A stretch of DNA of 64,000 nucleotides from Phoronis australis (lineage: Eukaryota > Phoronida > Phoronidae): positions 1,486,680 through 1,550,679 of the forward strand of contig NMRA01000017.1 of the NCBI GenBank assembly GCA_002633005.1, given 5' to 3'. Within the stretch, counting starts at the first letter, position 1. Each line of letters opens with the position of its first letter. Under the pieces are notes generated by a model, which saw only the letters and a program-made list of their open reading frames with translations, had not been told where the DNA came from and searched no databases. Below are positions 23,901 to 33,091 of this stretch, piece by piece. The translations under genes and the position numbers were made by a program.

Positions 23901-25268
23901 TAAAGTCAAACTACTAACACAGAGCGTCGTCACTGACCGTAGTAACCTAATGGCACATGAATGTAAAACGTTTTTTATAATCTCTCTAAACGCTTTGAGA
24001 TGGCTTAACGCGAGTACAATCTTTATAGACACCTATAATACTGAACACGTGGGCTGCGGGCAGAGACCCTGGAGTGTTCCACAGTGCCGATGAGTTTATT
24101 CCAGAGAGATGGGACCGCGAATCAAATCACAAACTACCGCACCCATTCGCATCTCTTCCATTTGGTTTTGGTCCACGCGTATGTGTAGGTAAACAGCTTA
24201 GTGAAGTGTACACTTTTTGAGTGTTCGATGTTAAACAAACTGCAGTTTGCATTTTTTATCGAAAAAATGCTTTTCGTTTTTAACCGTCCCTTGTAATTTT
24301 ACATCTCCAGCTAAGGCCATTGTCTACATTTAGCGTCTTTTCTTCTGAATGCTCTTTTCATCTGTGACAGCAGCAGTAGCATTTGGCGAAATAGTTCCTA
24401 AACGGACATATTCTGGTTCATTGTCATTTTCTTGTATAGGTAAGCGCCTGGCCACGTTAGAACTTCGACTTCTTCTTGCACGGGTACGTGGTCTGGTTGA
24501 ACTAGGAATATGTTTAACTACCCAGTTTACCAAAGCTTTGTCGTTGTTCACATACTCAGATTTGCAATAATGTCCGTTGCCAAGTAAGGGATTTCCAAGC
24601 CTACGTGGTATAGCCAGTAACAAAAAAATGAACGCTTAAAATTTTGGATTAGTTAATCGTCATCAATTTCTTTAAAATTACGTCTCTATCCAGTCATCGT
24701 AGAAAAATGTGGAGCAGAGGTATGGTGGACCTACGGGCATTCTTAATAACGGCGTCCTTTTCTCCGCCGTCAACGCAACTCATTCTTGACGCGTTGTAGT
24801 TATTTCCTTATGGACGGCGTAAATTTTCGGGTTTCGAGTTGGCTCACTTCGTTTTCCATTTTTGAAGTTAGGATCCTGAGGGCAGATTATCATCATGACA
24901 GTGAGATTAGAGGCCGTAACATGACCGTATTTGCAGTCTGCATTTCAGTGGCATTTTCCCACATTCCGGTGTTTCCGGGAAGATTGTAAGGGAGAAAAAC
25001 GCACTGTGGTGGGCTACTATTGGAAAGGATAGACTTTTCAAAGTTATTCATTTGGCTTTGATCAGAGCTATGAAACAACAAATTCAGCTGTTTCCCAGTC
25101 TGATTTTCATTTCAAACCGCCAATTACCACATAGGAACAATTCGCCTTATTTTTCAGATTGCACAACAGTTCCACGTTTCACCAACTGGACGTTACGAAG
25201 CCCCGCTTTTCTGTGGTGTATTAAAGCCAAGAAAAAACATTTCGATTCGATTTTTAGATAGGCGATGA
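17998..25268 (+). CDS. Mitochondrial-clan cytochrome P450 (core exons to stop)
   Basis: Nine exons with consistent phases: 17998-18194, 18983-19176, 19598-19804, 20423-20595, 20943-21100, 21560-21638, 24029-24188, 24440-24483, 25158-25268 (TGA). Together they give 440 residues; the N-terminus, usually 60-90 residues more, is unresolved. Landmarks in order: [13 protein letters not shown] near the A helix; GLLTS then [13 protein letters not shown] (C helix, W and R contact haem); the oxygen-binding I helix [13 protein letters not shown], split by an intron after DT; K helix KESMR (ExxR); FIPERW; haem loop [10 protein letters not shown] with the axial Cys; and [14 protein letters not shown], the mitochondrial-clan L helix. 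Such enzymes take electrons from adrenodoxin in the mitochondrial matrix and hydroxylate sterols or xenobiotics; the substrate here is unknown. All catalytic residues are intact. The large intron 6 holds two hairpin repeats. Confidence 0.9.
18690..18885 (+). repeat. Modular CTCF-like repeat, copy B (P450 intron)
   Basis: It begins CGTAAAAAATTAAAATTGC, then CAGGAGGCACACCGGTAT, TCGCTCAT, AAATTTCATGAACG, GTTTTGGAGATAAAGCAGCG and ends GTGGGCGCATAAAAATG. This is the last unit plus the terminal segment also seen at 39720-39945 and 54480-54670. It lies in the intron between exons 17998-18194 and 18983-19176. Confidence 0.75.
22247..22632. repeat. Hairpin (inverted repeat) in P450 intron 6
   Basis: Arms of about 75-80 bases, 22247-22325 and 22548-22632, are inverted copies, seen as CCTCAAATGGCTAAAT against CCTCAAATGACTAAAC, then ATCAGCGC and TTGAGGC segments. 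Arm identity is roughly 75 percent by eye. It is a likely MITE; a clear target-site duplication was not found. Confidence 0.6.
23125..23936. repeat. Long inverted repeat in P450 intron 6
   Basis: Arms 23125-23318 and 23722-23936 are inverted copies. Shared blocks include GGCGAATAAAGTCAAACTAC, CACCAACAGAT, GGAAAATGGA, AACAGTCTCAC and GTTGAAATA in the same order. The spacer is about 400 bases. It ends about 90 bases upstream of the exon that encodes the haem loop. A foldback or MITE-like insertion is likely. Confidence 0.68.
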
Positions 25269-26060
25269 CAAGTTGGCAGAAAAATATTTGAGATTGCCGT
25301 TCCTAACTAACGTCATATCAACGTTTAGCTAAATTAAACTGACGGGACTTTGAGCATCTGTGGTGTCAGGCTACCTAATTTATCGACATTACTGGCCCGA
25401 GGACATCGTCGACGCCTACTTGTACGTACATCAAGACGGAGAATTGACGTTTTTAGTTTGATCAAAAAACCAACAAACGTTGTTGGAAATAACTAAAGAT
25501 GCTAATTTTGCGAACATGATTCATAAACAAATAGTGTCTCATTAACTTTCTTGTACTACTCAGGGCTCACACGATAATGGAATAGAGTCTCTCTTCCATT
25601 TTTAATATTTAGCCTTTCATATCAAAGGGTCGCCTTTAACACAGGGTCAACAGCAGGGGCAATTGTCCCTTTGCACTTCTCTATAAATCCGGCACAGTCA
25701 TATATACACTATATACACGAGAACGTAAGATTCCAAATTCAGCGAAACAAATTAGAGCAAAGAACAGCAGTATCAAAGAAACAAATATGATTATATTAAA
25801 AAAGCAGGATAGACCGCCATCGAAATGATGGACTTTTGAAGAACATAAAAGCACTATTTGTCAATTATACAAAAGGACTATTTCCTATAGTTTTATAAAA
25901 TGTCGGTACTGTTTCCTATAGTATCAAAAGAATAGCAGATATTTTGAAGACCCTTACTAGGAGTTATATATAAGAAACTCGCACATGCCGAACAGATTGT
26001 CGGAGGGCGTTTGACTTCCATAGTACATGTCTAACCAATCAAGATACTCAACCCAATGTG
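25269..26060. other. Unassigned stretch 3' of the P450
   Basis: It contains the P450 3' UTR and AT-rich DNA. No exon, RNA or repeat was recognised. A clear AATAAA signal close to the stop was not found. Confidence 0.4.
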
Positions 26061-26064
26061 CTGT

Positions 26065-26142
26065 ATATATATATGTGTGTATGTATGTATGTATGTATGT
26101 ATGTATGTATGTATGTGCATGTATATGTATATATATATATAC
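26065..26142. repeat. (ATGT)n microsatellite
   Basis: About ten perfect GTAT/ATGT tetranucleotide repeats flanked by TATATATA runs on both sides. Confidence 0.95.
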
Positions 26143-26734
26143 AGGCACTCAAAAGTCCAGTCCCAAGTTTTAACTCATAGAAAGCAAATGCTACCTCTAG
26201 GATAAACCGAAATACACGTTTCAATGTTAAAGCGCGAATTCGTCTCCCACGTTCCCTGTCGAGAATCTGATGCGTCCCGTGAACTGATCTACAAAGTCTA
26301 CATGTTTGTGTATCTACTTGAATCGGCTAATTCACTGATAATTTTTTAACCATTAGAAGCTAATCGTGTAAGCACTAGTGATGCTTCAGTGAACTTAGCA
26401 TTGGCACTTTAAAAAAATTCGGCTCTCTCATTTCTTTGGTTTCGTTTTAGTCAAAATTAAGAAATCTACTAATTTTTCATTTTTTCCTTTAGCGACCCTT
26501 CCTAACAGATTTATATGCTAGAGTCTGGCAAAAGTGGTTCTCAGGGGCAACGTTCGCACATACCGTAGACCCGATTGCGGTTTGCAGGCTGTGGTGTGTT
26601 TGGCCAAGTTACAAGGCGGCGCGTTTTCCCGTTTAGTTACTTTACCAGACGTTGCGGGCTGTGAGTCTGTGATAACACACAGTCTTTTGTCTGGTATGAC
26701 AACAGGTAGTCTACCAGGCATATTACAAACAACG
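26143..26734. other. Unassigned stretch
   Basis: No supported gene. A small inverted pair TACCAGAC and GTCTGGTA lies near 26642-26700. The left remainder of the element disrupted at 26768 was not found here. Confidence 0.4.
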
Positions 26735-26768
26735 CGTGAACACAGTCAAACCCAGAGCGAATTGGTAC
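26735..26768 (+). mobile_element. Left remnant of a long-inverted-repeat element (family B), split by insertion
   Basis: GTGAACACAGTCAAACCCAG followed by AGCGAATT matches 42741-42768 of the intact palindrome at 41742-43095. Homology resumes on the far side of the 3.5-kb foldback element at 30284, so the foldback inserted here. Confidence 0.7.
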
Positions 26769-26904
26769 TAGTCCGGGAGCCAAATGCTGTTTTTTACTTA
26801 ACCTGGATTTGCAGGATAAAGATTTTTTCTTTGCTGTTTCATGTAGCCTAGGCATAGTTAATAATGATTCAGGGGGTGACCGTTCGCAACCCTTGAGCAT
26901 ATTT

Positions 26905-27720
26905 TAAAATATGCAAATTAATGTCGCCATTTTGAAAAATTCTATTTTGCTAAACATTTCCTTACCAAGCACTGCAGCCAGATAATTTTGACGTTTTACC
27001 CATGTTTCCACGGTCAATAAATTTAAATGTGCAAGTTTTTAGGTGAATACATTGTCAATTTGCATAACTTATGCAAATTAAGACTGCTATTATGCAAAAT
27101 TCTATTTTTGCTTATAATTTCCTTACCAAGCACTGCAGACAGGTCATTTTGATGCTTTCACCCATGTTTCCATGGTCAATGAATTTATTAGTGAAAGTTT
27201 TTGGGTGGATACATCGTCAATTTGCATAATTAATGCAAATTAAGGTTGACACTATTTTAAATATTTTACTTGTTGTAATAGCTATGGTACCAATCATCAC
27301 AGGTGAATTATATTTGCACCTATGTTTCTATGGTCAATTAGTCCAATGAAATCAGTTTGCATGTTGCTGCATAAATTTGCATTATTAATGCAAATTAAGG
27401 CCACCATTATTCAAAATTATTTGTTGCTTAAAGCACTGCAGACATGTTACTTTAATGTCTTCACCCATGCTTCCATGGTCAGTGACTTTAATGGACCTCG
27501 TTTGCTGGTGGATACATCATGAATTTGCTTAATATATGCATAATATATGTAAATTAATGCCGCCATTATTCAAAATTCTACTTTTGCTTATACCTGAAGT
27601 ACCAGGCACCCCAAGTAAACTATTTTAACGTCTTTACCCATGTTTCTGTGAAATCAGTTCGCAAGTTGGTGCATGATGAATTTTCATATTTTATGCACCA
27701 CTATTCCAAATGCTGTTTCT
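26905..27720 (+). repeat. Tandem array of about 158-base units, left foldback arm
   Basis: Units start near 26911, 27071, 27231, 27388, 27547 and 27700. Each starts ATGCAAATTAA (or a close variant), then CAAAATTCTA, then AAGCACTGCAGAC, then CCCATGTTTCCATGGTCA. Units decay toward the centre of the element. ATGCAAAT is the canonical POU-family octamer. Confidence 0.8.
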
Positions 27721-28199
27721 GCTCCTTACGTGCGTTACATGTAGATTATTTTCGAATTTACCTCATGTTTTTGATAATTTACGCGAATTACAGCTGTCAT
27801 ATTCAAAATTCTACTTGTTCTTATAACTGCTGCATCAGACACCAGAGGTTAGTTATAAATATTTGTGCCCATGTTTCGGTGGTCAATGAAATTAATGAAA
27901 TCTGTTTGCAGAATCTCATTTTTGATGAAGTAAGAAAATATTTTGTGTAGTGCGTGTTCTACAGTTTGAGACCTTAAATACCAAAAAGATATTGCCAATA
28001 GCCCTGAGCTCCCACAGACCATAGAAAAAGCGCAAATTAGTTTAATGACTTGAGTTAATGCTGGAATGGGGCTCGGAGCTATCAGTTTATAGGGACCACA
28101 TTGATGAGGTACGAATACAGTAGTGAGGGAACAGTAGGGAATCGCCCTTTAAGAAGAGAATCTTAAGCTTTGGGCACAAGTTGCCATTTGTCCTACAAG

Positions 28200-29200
28200 A
28201 ATGAAACAGATCTTGGAGAGATGGAGAGTGGTAACAATAGATCCTGTACTAAAACTTATCACACGGAAGAAAGTAAGGCACGTCTTTATGCACAAGCCCA
28301 GGATATTGCACGGGTCTATCAAAAGTAGATACCAGCGTCGATCTATTGGATCCCAATACCCATCGCATAGACGAAGTGGTGCATGACAGGATTGGCATTT
28401 CAACAGTTAACATACATGGAACAATAAGCATGGGGCAGGTAATGTTATCAGACTTCGAGAAAGGCTGCCAGCACGTTAGGAACACAAGCGGGCAAGATCA
28501 CTGATGAAAATCCTTGTACCTTAATATAGTACAAGGACATTGGAGATCGAGACATCCCATGAAGAAGCAAGCTCCATTATTGTCTAACAGGACGTGAAAT
28601 GTGCATATGAACTTAACACATTTTAGGTTGTTTCGGATGACAAAAATGTATTTGTCCTTTGTGTGCATTACTAAGACAAGGAACAGCTTCAAATACCACT
28701 ACCATAAAATCACCTAGTAAGCGTAGAACAGTCGTAGACATGAAGTTAACTCTCGAAACATGTAGCGATATTGTGAAGGTCTAATCTCTGTCCATGCGCT
28801 GTAGGGGTATAACGCAGTGGCATGCTACTATAGAGTTGTAAAGGGATCCATCGTTAAAATATTGAAGGCTGGATATGACCCGTCCCCCATCGGCACTTTT
28901 TATGCACATTTTTGATGTCATGAAACAGGCCAGTAAATGTATGTGCGCCTGTTATGGAATGAAGAGAATCAGGAAGATGTCACGAACCAGACTACAGGTA
29001 TGGGGAAGAGAAATGGCAAGAGATATATATCCGCCCCCAAACTGTCACCGACAACAGAAGCATTCAAAGAGAATGTAAACGTAAACAGAGCCCATTACCA
29101 GTCTGTCATGTGGTGGAATGTCACCAGCTCTAAATCCAGAAGACTATGGATGGAAAAAAGGTGCCATAAACAAATCACTCTCACTATCTAAAATTCCGCA
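28200..29200 (+). pseudogene. Decayed coding remnant in the foldback element centre
   Basis: Near 29035-29160 a plus frame reads KLSPTTEAFKENV, then NRAHYQSVMWWN, then (frame shifted) ALNPEDYGW. This resembles a motif PPTxxAxxxHxxRAxYQxxxW with a later GYGW/GHGW that I recall from uncharacterised, transposon-like invertebrate proteins. An upstream frame near 28328-28500 (SVDLLDPNTHRIDEVV) may belong to the same relic. Stops and frameshifts make a working product impossible. The assignment is by memory of a motif and is tentative. Confidence 0.35.
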
Positions 29201-29619
29201 TGGTGTCCAACTTGCTCCTATTGCATACTAGTGATGACTAGGTGTGACTGCAAAGGTCAGATTTCACGAAATTCAAGTAGATATAATTGTAGAGTCAATT
29301 TTCTACCCCGCACAATATTTTGGGCACATTAAACTGTAGTGTGCTCACGTTCCGAGTGTTGAATTAGCATTTGAACGTCTTGTGGCTGGTCTCCATTCGA
29401 TAGGTTATTGTCCTGGGTTTATGCAATTAAACCATTTAGTCATCTACTGCATTTACCCTGGGTATCGGACAAAACCAGAATTTGTAATGTGTAATAAATT
29501 AGATTATTTATATTTATGATGTAATAACAGATTACATTAAATTCATCAGTAATAATACTCAAATAATTTACATATGGTGCCCCCCCGTAAGAAAGTTACA
29601 AGCAGAAACAGAATTATTG

Positions 29620-30175
29620 ATAATGGCTGCCTTTATTGGCATAAATTATGCTAATCTATCGTGCAACATGCAAACTGATTTCATTAACCTAATTGACCAT
29701 AGGAAAATAGGTTTAAATATCATGAGAGTTTACCTGTGGTGCTCGGTACCACAGCTATAAGCACAAGTAGCTATATGCACAAGTAAAATTTTGAATAATG
29801 GCGCCCTTAATTTGCATTAGTTCTGCAAATTTGCATTAACTATGCAAATTTATCATGCAACAACGTGCAAAGCGATTTCATTAAACTAGCTGACCAAAAG
29901 AATATATTTGCAAATATGATAGGTCATCTGTGGTGCCTGGTACAGTAGCTATAAGCACAAGGATTTTTAATAATGCCGGCCTTAATTTGCATAAGTTATG
30001 CAAATTGACAATGTATTCACATAAAAACTTGCATTATAAATTTGTTGACCATGAAAACATTTTTAAAACGTCAAAATTATCGGGCTGCAGTGCTTGGTAA
30101 TGAAATTATAAGCAAAAATAGAATTTTGCATAATAGCGGCCTTAATTTGCATATTTAAAAATGCTCAAGGGTTGT
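29620..30175 (-). repeat. Tandem array of octamer-bearing units, right foldback arm
   Basis: The inverted counterpart of 26905-27720. TTAATTTGCAT blocks occur near 29809, 29980 and 30145, with TGACCATGAAAACAT-like and CTGCAGTGCTTGG-like segments between them. Confidence 0.78.
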
Positions 30176-30283
30176 GAACGGTCACCCCCTTAAATCATGG
30201 TTACTTAACCCTAGGCTACATGAAACTGCAAAGAAAAAAATTTATTCCGCAAAACCAGGTTCAACCCCCTGGCTCCCGGACTA

Positions 30284-30793
30284 TACGTTCGGAACAGTCG
30301 CCGAAACTTCGGTTGTAGTTGGGCGATTCAAAAACTAAACATGACCATTTGACGAGGAATTCAGAAATGCTATTGGTTTATGTTCAAGTATGTTATAGCT
30401 TAAATTTTATTTTTAACAGCACAACCCAGTCACGCTAGATAGGATTTTATTGGAGATATTAGAGCATTTAGAGCTGGCCCTCGGGGGGGGGGGACTCGGG
30501 GGCTCGAACGAGCCCCCCATTTGGCAAAGTAGGTAAAAAGGTCCGCCTCAGAGAAACAAAAAATGTCCGAGAAAACATTCCACTAAAAAGGCGTGGACGC
30601 ACAGGTTTTGTAGTCCTCCCGCTTTTTTGTCGGCAAAAGACCCACTTTGTCAGAGACTGGATTCGAGCCCCCCATATTAAAGGCTGGGTGCGTGATCAGT
30701 CATGTAACATATTGGCTACAGGTGTCATTTTCCCAACTTGTTGTTGAGCTATAGAATCAAACAAGTTGGGAGCAACGGGAAAACGCCGTAATG
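30284..30793 (+). mobile_element. Right remnant of the family B element
   Basis: TACGTTCGGAACAGTCGCCG onward follows 42770-43095 of the intact copy, with shared GAGGAATTCAGAAATGCTAT, and ends CCCAACTTGTTGTTGAGC, CAAGTTGGGAGC, GGGAAAACGCCGTAATG. It is interrupted at 30482-30689 by a GGGGGCTCGAA element. Confidence 0.78.
30482..30689 (+). mobile_element. Short non-autonomous element ending in GGGGGCTCGAA (copy 3)
   Basis: It begins with a G run and GGGGGCTCGAACGAGCCCCC and ends ATTCGAGCCCCCCATATTAA then AGGCTGGG. The interior matches copy 2 at 6202-6400 closely. It is inserted in the family B arm between CTGGCCCT and GTCATGTAACATATTGG. Confidence 0.75.
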
Positions 30794-31324
30794 ATTCACG
30801 AGTCGAACACTCATGCATAGATCATAACTGACCACCTCACTTTCGACACCGATTATGCAGTAGGCTTCTCATGGGGTTAGTAGTTGACATTGACTCCTTT
30901 AGGGCACAAATAAAGAGAGTGTGAACACTTTATTATAATACTATGGCAGGGGTTTGCAAGCAAACTTTTGTAATAAAAACACAACTAACGGAAATAATAG
31001 ATGTATATTAATAAATCAAAGCCAAATTAATAAGCAAAAGTGGAGTTGATAAGCGGCTGCAACAACTGAAACGAAAATACACGTTGGTGACGTACACTCT
31101 ACACTAGTGAAAACATCATGTCAGAGGCACACACAAGCACACACCAGGGAGGAATCAATTTACTGTGACTGGGACCAATTCGGATTTTTACTATTTCGTT
31201 CAAACTATATAAAAATTATGGCAGGTGGTCAAGTACACGTTGCAATAGACATGCGCAGGCCAGGCATGTGGGCCCATTGCACAGATCACCTGGAACTGTT
31301 TTTGCGCTTTATGTTAATATAGTT
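30794..31324. other. Unassigned stretch
   Basis: No exon or repeat family was recognised. Confidence 0.4.
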
Positions 31325-31447
31325 AAAAAACCGAGCTGAGGAGCTAGAAACCTGGTACAAGGGTCCAGCAGTGTGGCCCAGTGGGACACAAACCCATGAC
31401 CTCCAGTAAAGAAGACGGGCACCTACCACAGTTGGCCACACTGCCTC
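31325..31447 (-). mobile_element. tRNA-derived SINE
   Basis: On the minus strand it reads GGAGGCAGTGTGGCCAACTG, then TGGTAGGTGC, then GAGGTCATGGGTTTGTGTCC. These are degenerate pol III A and B boxes with tRNA-like spacing. They are followed by the body CCCTTGTACCAGG and CTCCTCAGCTCGG, then a T run. The acceptor arm does not pair, so it is not a tRNA gene. Confidence 0.6.
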
Positions 31448-32555
31448 CTATTTCATTCAACCTCAGGAAACGAACATAACAAGAATTTTTAATTGAAACC
31501 GATAATCATTCCCTTATTTAGCTCAATATATTACTGATTAGTTTTCTGTTCAGATTTTACTTATTAATAAATTGATATTGCAGTTAAGTAATTTTGTTTA
31601 TAGTCATCAAGTTTTGCGAAGATCAACTCCAAGGTGTTCCACTGAAACACAAACGGGAGTAAAACAGATCACATGGAGTCAAAAACAGACTACGGCACCT
31701 TCAAAACTGTTAAGCAGCTCAAAAAACACAACAGAAACCCTGGGATAGTACAGGAAACCCAGGTAATTTTTCATACTTTCTGAGACCGTTCTCAGTACCC
31801 TCAAACTTTAACATCTTCAATTACTTTCCAGTTATTTTTTGCATTTGTTTGTTAAAAATTGTCAACAATAAAACATAACTTATATTATATTGTTATTTGA
31901 TTTTCATCAGTAAAACTCCTGCAACTTGTCTTAGTGGGGGAATTTCAATGTAATCTATACTGTTCTCAACACCTTATCTCTGAATATTTAGCAAATTTCA
32001 GGTATGAATTCAATAGTTTCTTCAAAAATATTTTCAAAAATGAAAAACAAAAATATTATTACAACATTCAAGTGCCATTGCTCATTAATTTGTTGTCACT
32101 TGTACGCAACCTCGTGGAAGAAGAACAGTTGATTGAAGAAACGGGAATGAAAAAGAAACAATAGGTGACTCAACATTTCATGGTGCCGAAAGCCCACACA
32201 AAACATTGTACCATTATTTTAGCAGCAGAATAAGTGTAGAACGCCAATCCATAATAAGTTGTATAAAATTCTCATGTAGTAAAACAACATATCACAAGAA
32301 CTGTTTCAAGCAGTTACATTTACTTTTCATCAAATGATGTTTGACAGAAAGTGCGGGAGAGTTGTTTTGGTTCGTGGATGTCCTGTCTGATCTCCGGGGT
32401 TCCTGTTTTAAAAGTTGGGTTTTGTGTTTTTCGGGCTGGTTAGCTGGTTGAAGGTGCGGGAGTGTTTTTTACTTCGGGATATCTGTTTTCACAGGGCTTC
32501 CTGTTTCAAACGAACACCCTGACTTTATCCTTAACAATAACCCCCACCAGGTCCC
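31448..32555. other. Unassigned stretch, including the receptor 3' UTR
   Basis: This lies downstream of the receptor stop on the minus strand. A plus frame MESKTDYGTFKTVKQLKK (31672-31761) ending at a GTAATT could be an exon, but no partner was found. Confidence 0.4.
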
Positions 32556-33091
32556 TCAATAGTACGCCTCATAATAGCTCTTGGTGTAACTTGGCTTCTG
32601 ACGCCTGGCTCGTGGAATGTATGCATCGTAACTGGGATTATTCACACTTCCACTACCAGCTTCACTTGATGTTGCCGTTCCAGCGAAGGCAGGATTTTGG
32701 AAGGTTACAGATGTGTTAACCACTGGATCTTTTCCCTTGGCAAGATAGCTTAAGCTCCTGTCATGGCAAAGTGGAAATCCTGCCTCATCAGTTGGCCTCT
32801 CATCATAATCTCGTTTGACATAATCAGTGTCCAGGGACGTTCCTTTTTCCACCTGAAGTCCTCGTGGACCCGCTGAACTGTCATCATAATCTGGCTCTGG
32901 TTCACAGGGTGCGTCACTTGATTCGCTTGAATGTACGTTATCTGATACAGCTTTGTGCCGTTGCTTTTTATCACGCCAGCGCAGGAAACAGATCGTTGCA
33001 ACTGGTACAAGTATCACGAGAAACACACCCACAACAACACCAACAATCAGAATGACAATGTTGGTGTTGGCTGAAAAATTAGGATTGGAAA
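32556..33091 (-). CDS. Receptor last exon: transmembrane helix and cytoplasmic tail
   Basis: The acceptor is ATGTGTTTTAG at 33092; the first two bases complete a Val codon. After SNPNFSANTN comes a 27-residue hydrophobic helix, then the stop-transfer RWRDKKQRHK. The tail is rich in acidic and tyrosine residues. It contains NPAF, an NPSY motif (NPxY, known to bind PTB domains and endocytic adaptors), and ends SYYEAYY. A second AG (at 33076-33077, before CCAACACC) is in the same phase and would shorten the stalk by five residues, so alternative acceptor use is possible. Confidence 0.88.

Larger units (their letters stand above)
26769..30283. mobile_element. Foldback-like transposon with tandem-repeat arms carrying octamer motifs
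   Basis: The ends are TAGTCCGGGAGCCA and TGGCTCCCGGACTA, and TAC flanks both sides (26766-26768 and 30284-30286) as a probable target duplication. The arms (about 26769-27640 and 29550-30283) are inverted copies, sharing GTAGCCTAGG, GGGGTGACCGTTC and CCCTTGAGCAT near the ends. Inside, each arm consists of units of about 158 bases containing a CATGTTTCCATGGTCAA block and an ATTTGCATAA/ATGCAAATTA block. This matches the layout of foldback elements, whose long inverted ends are built of internal tandem repeats. The unique centre (about 27960-29550) has only short, broken frames. Confidence 0.82.

Noticed and set aside
31672-31761. Plus-strand candidate exon starting MESKTDYGTF
   Set aside because: Donor is weak and no downstream exon continues it.
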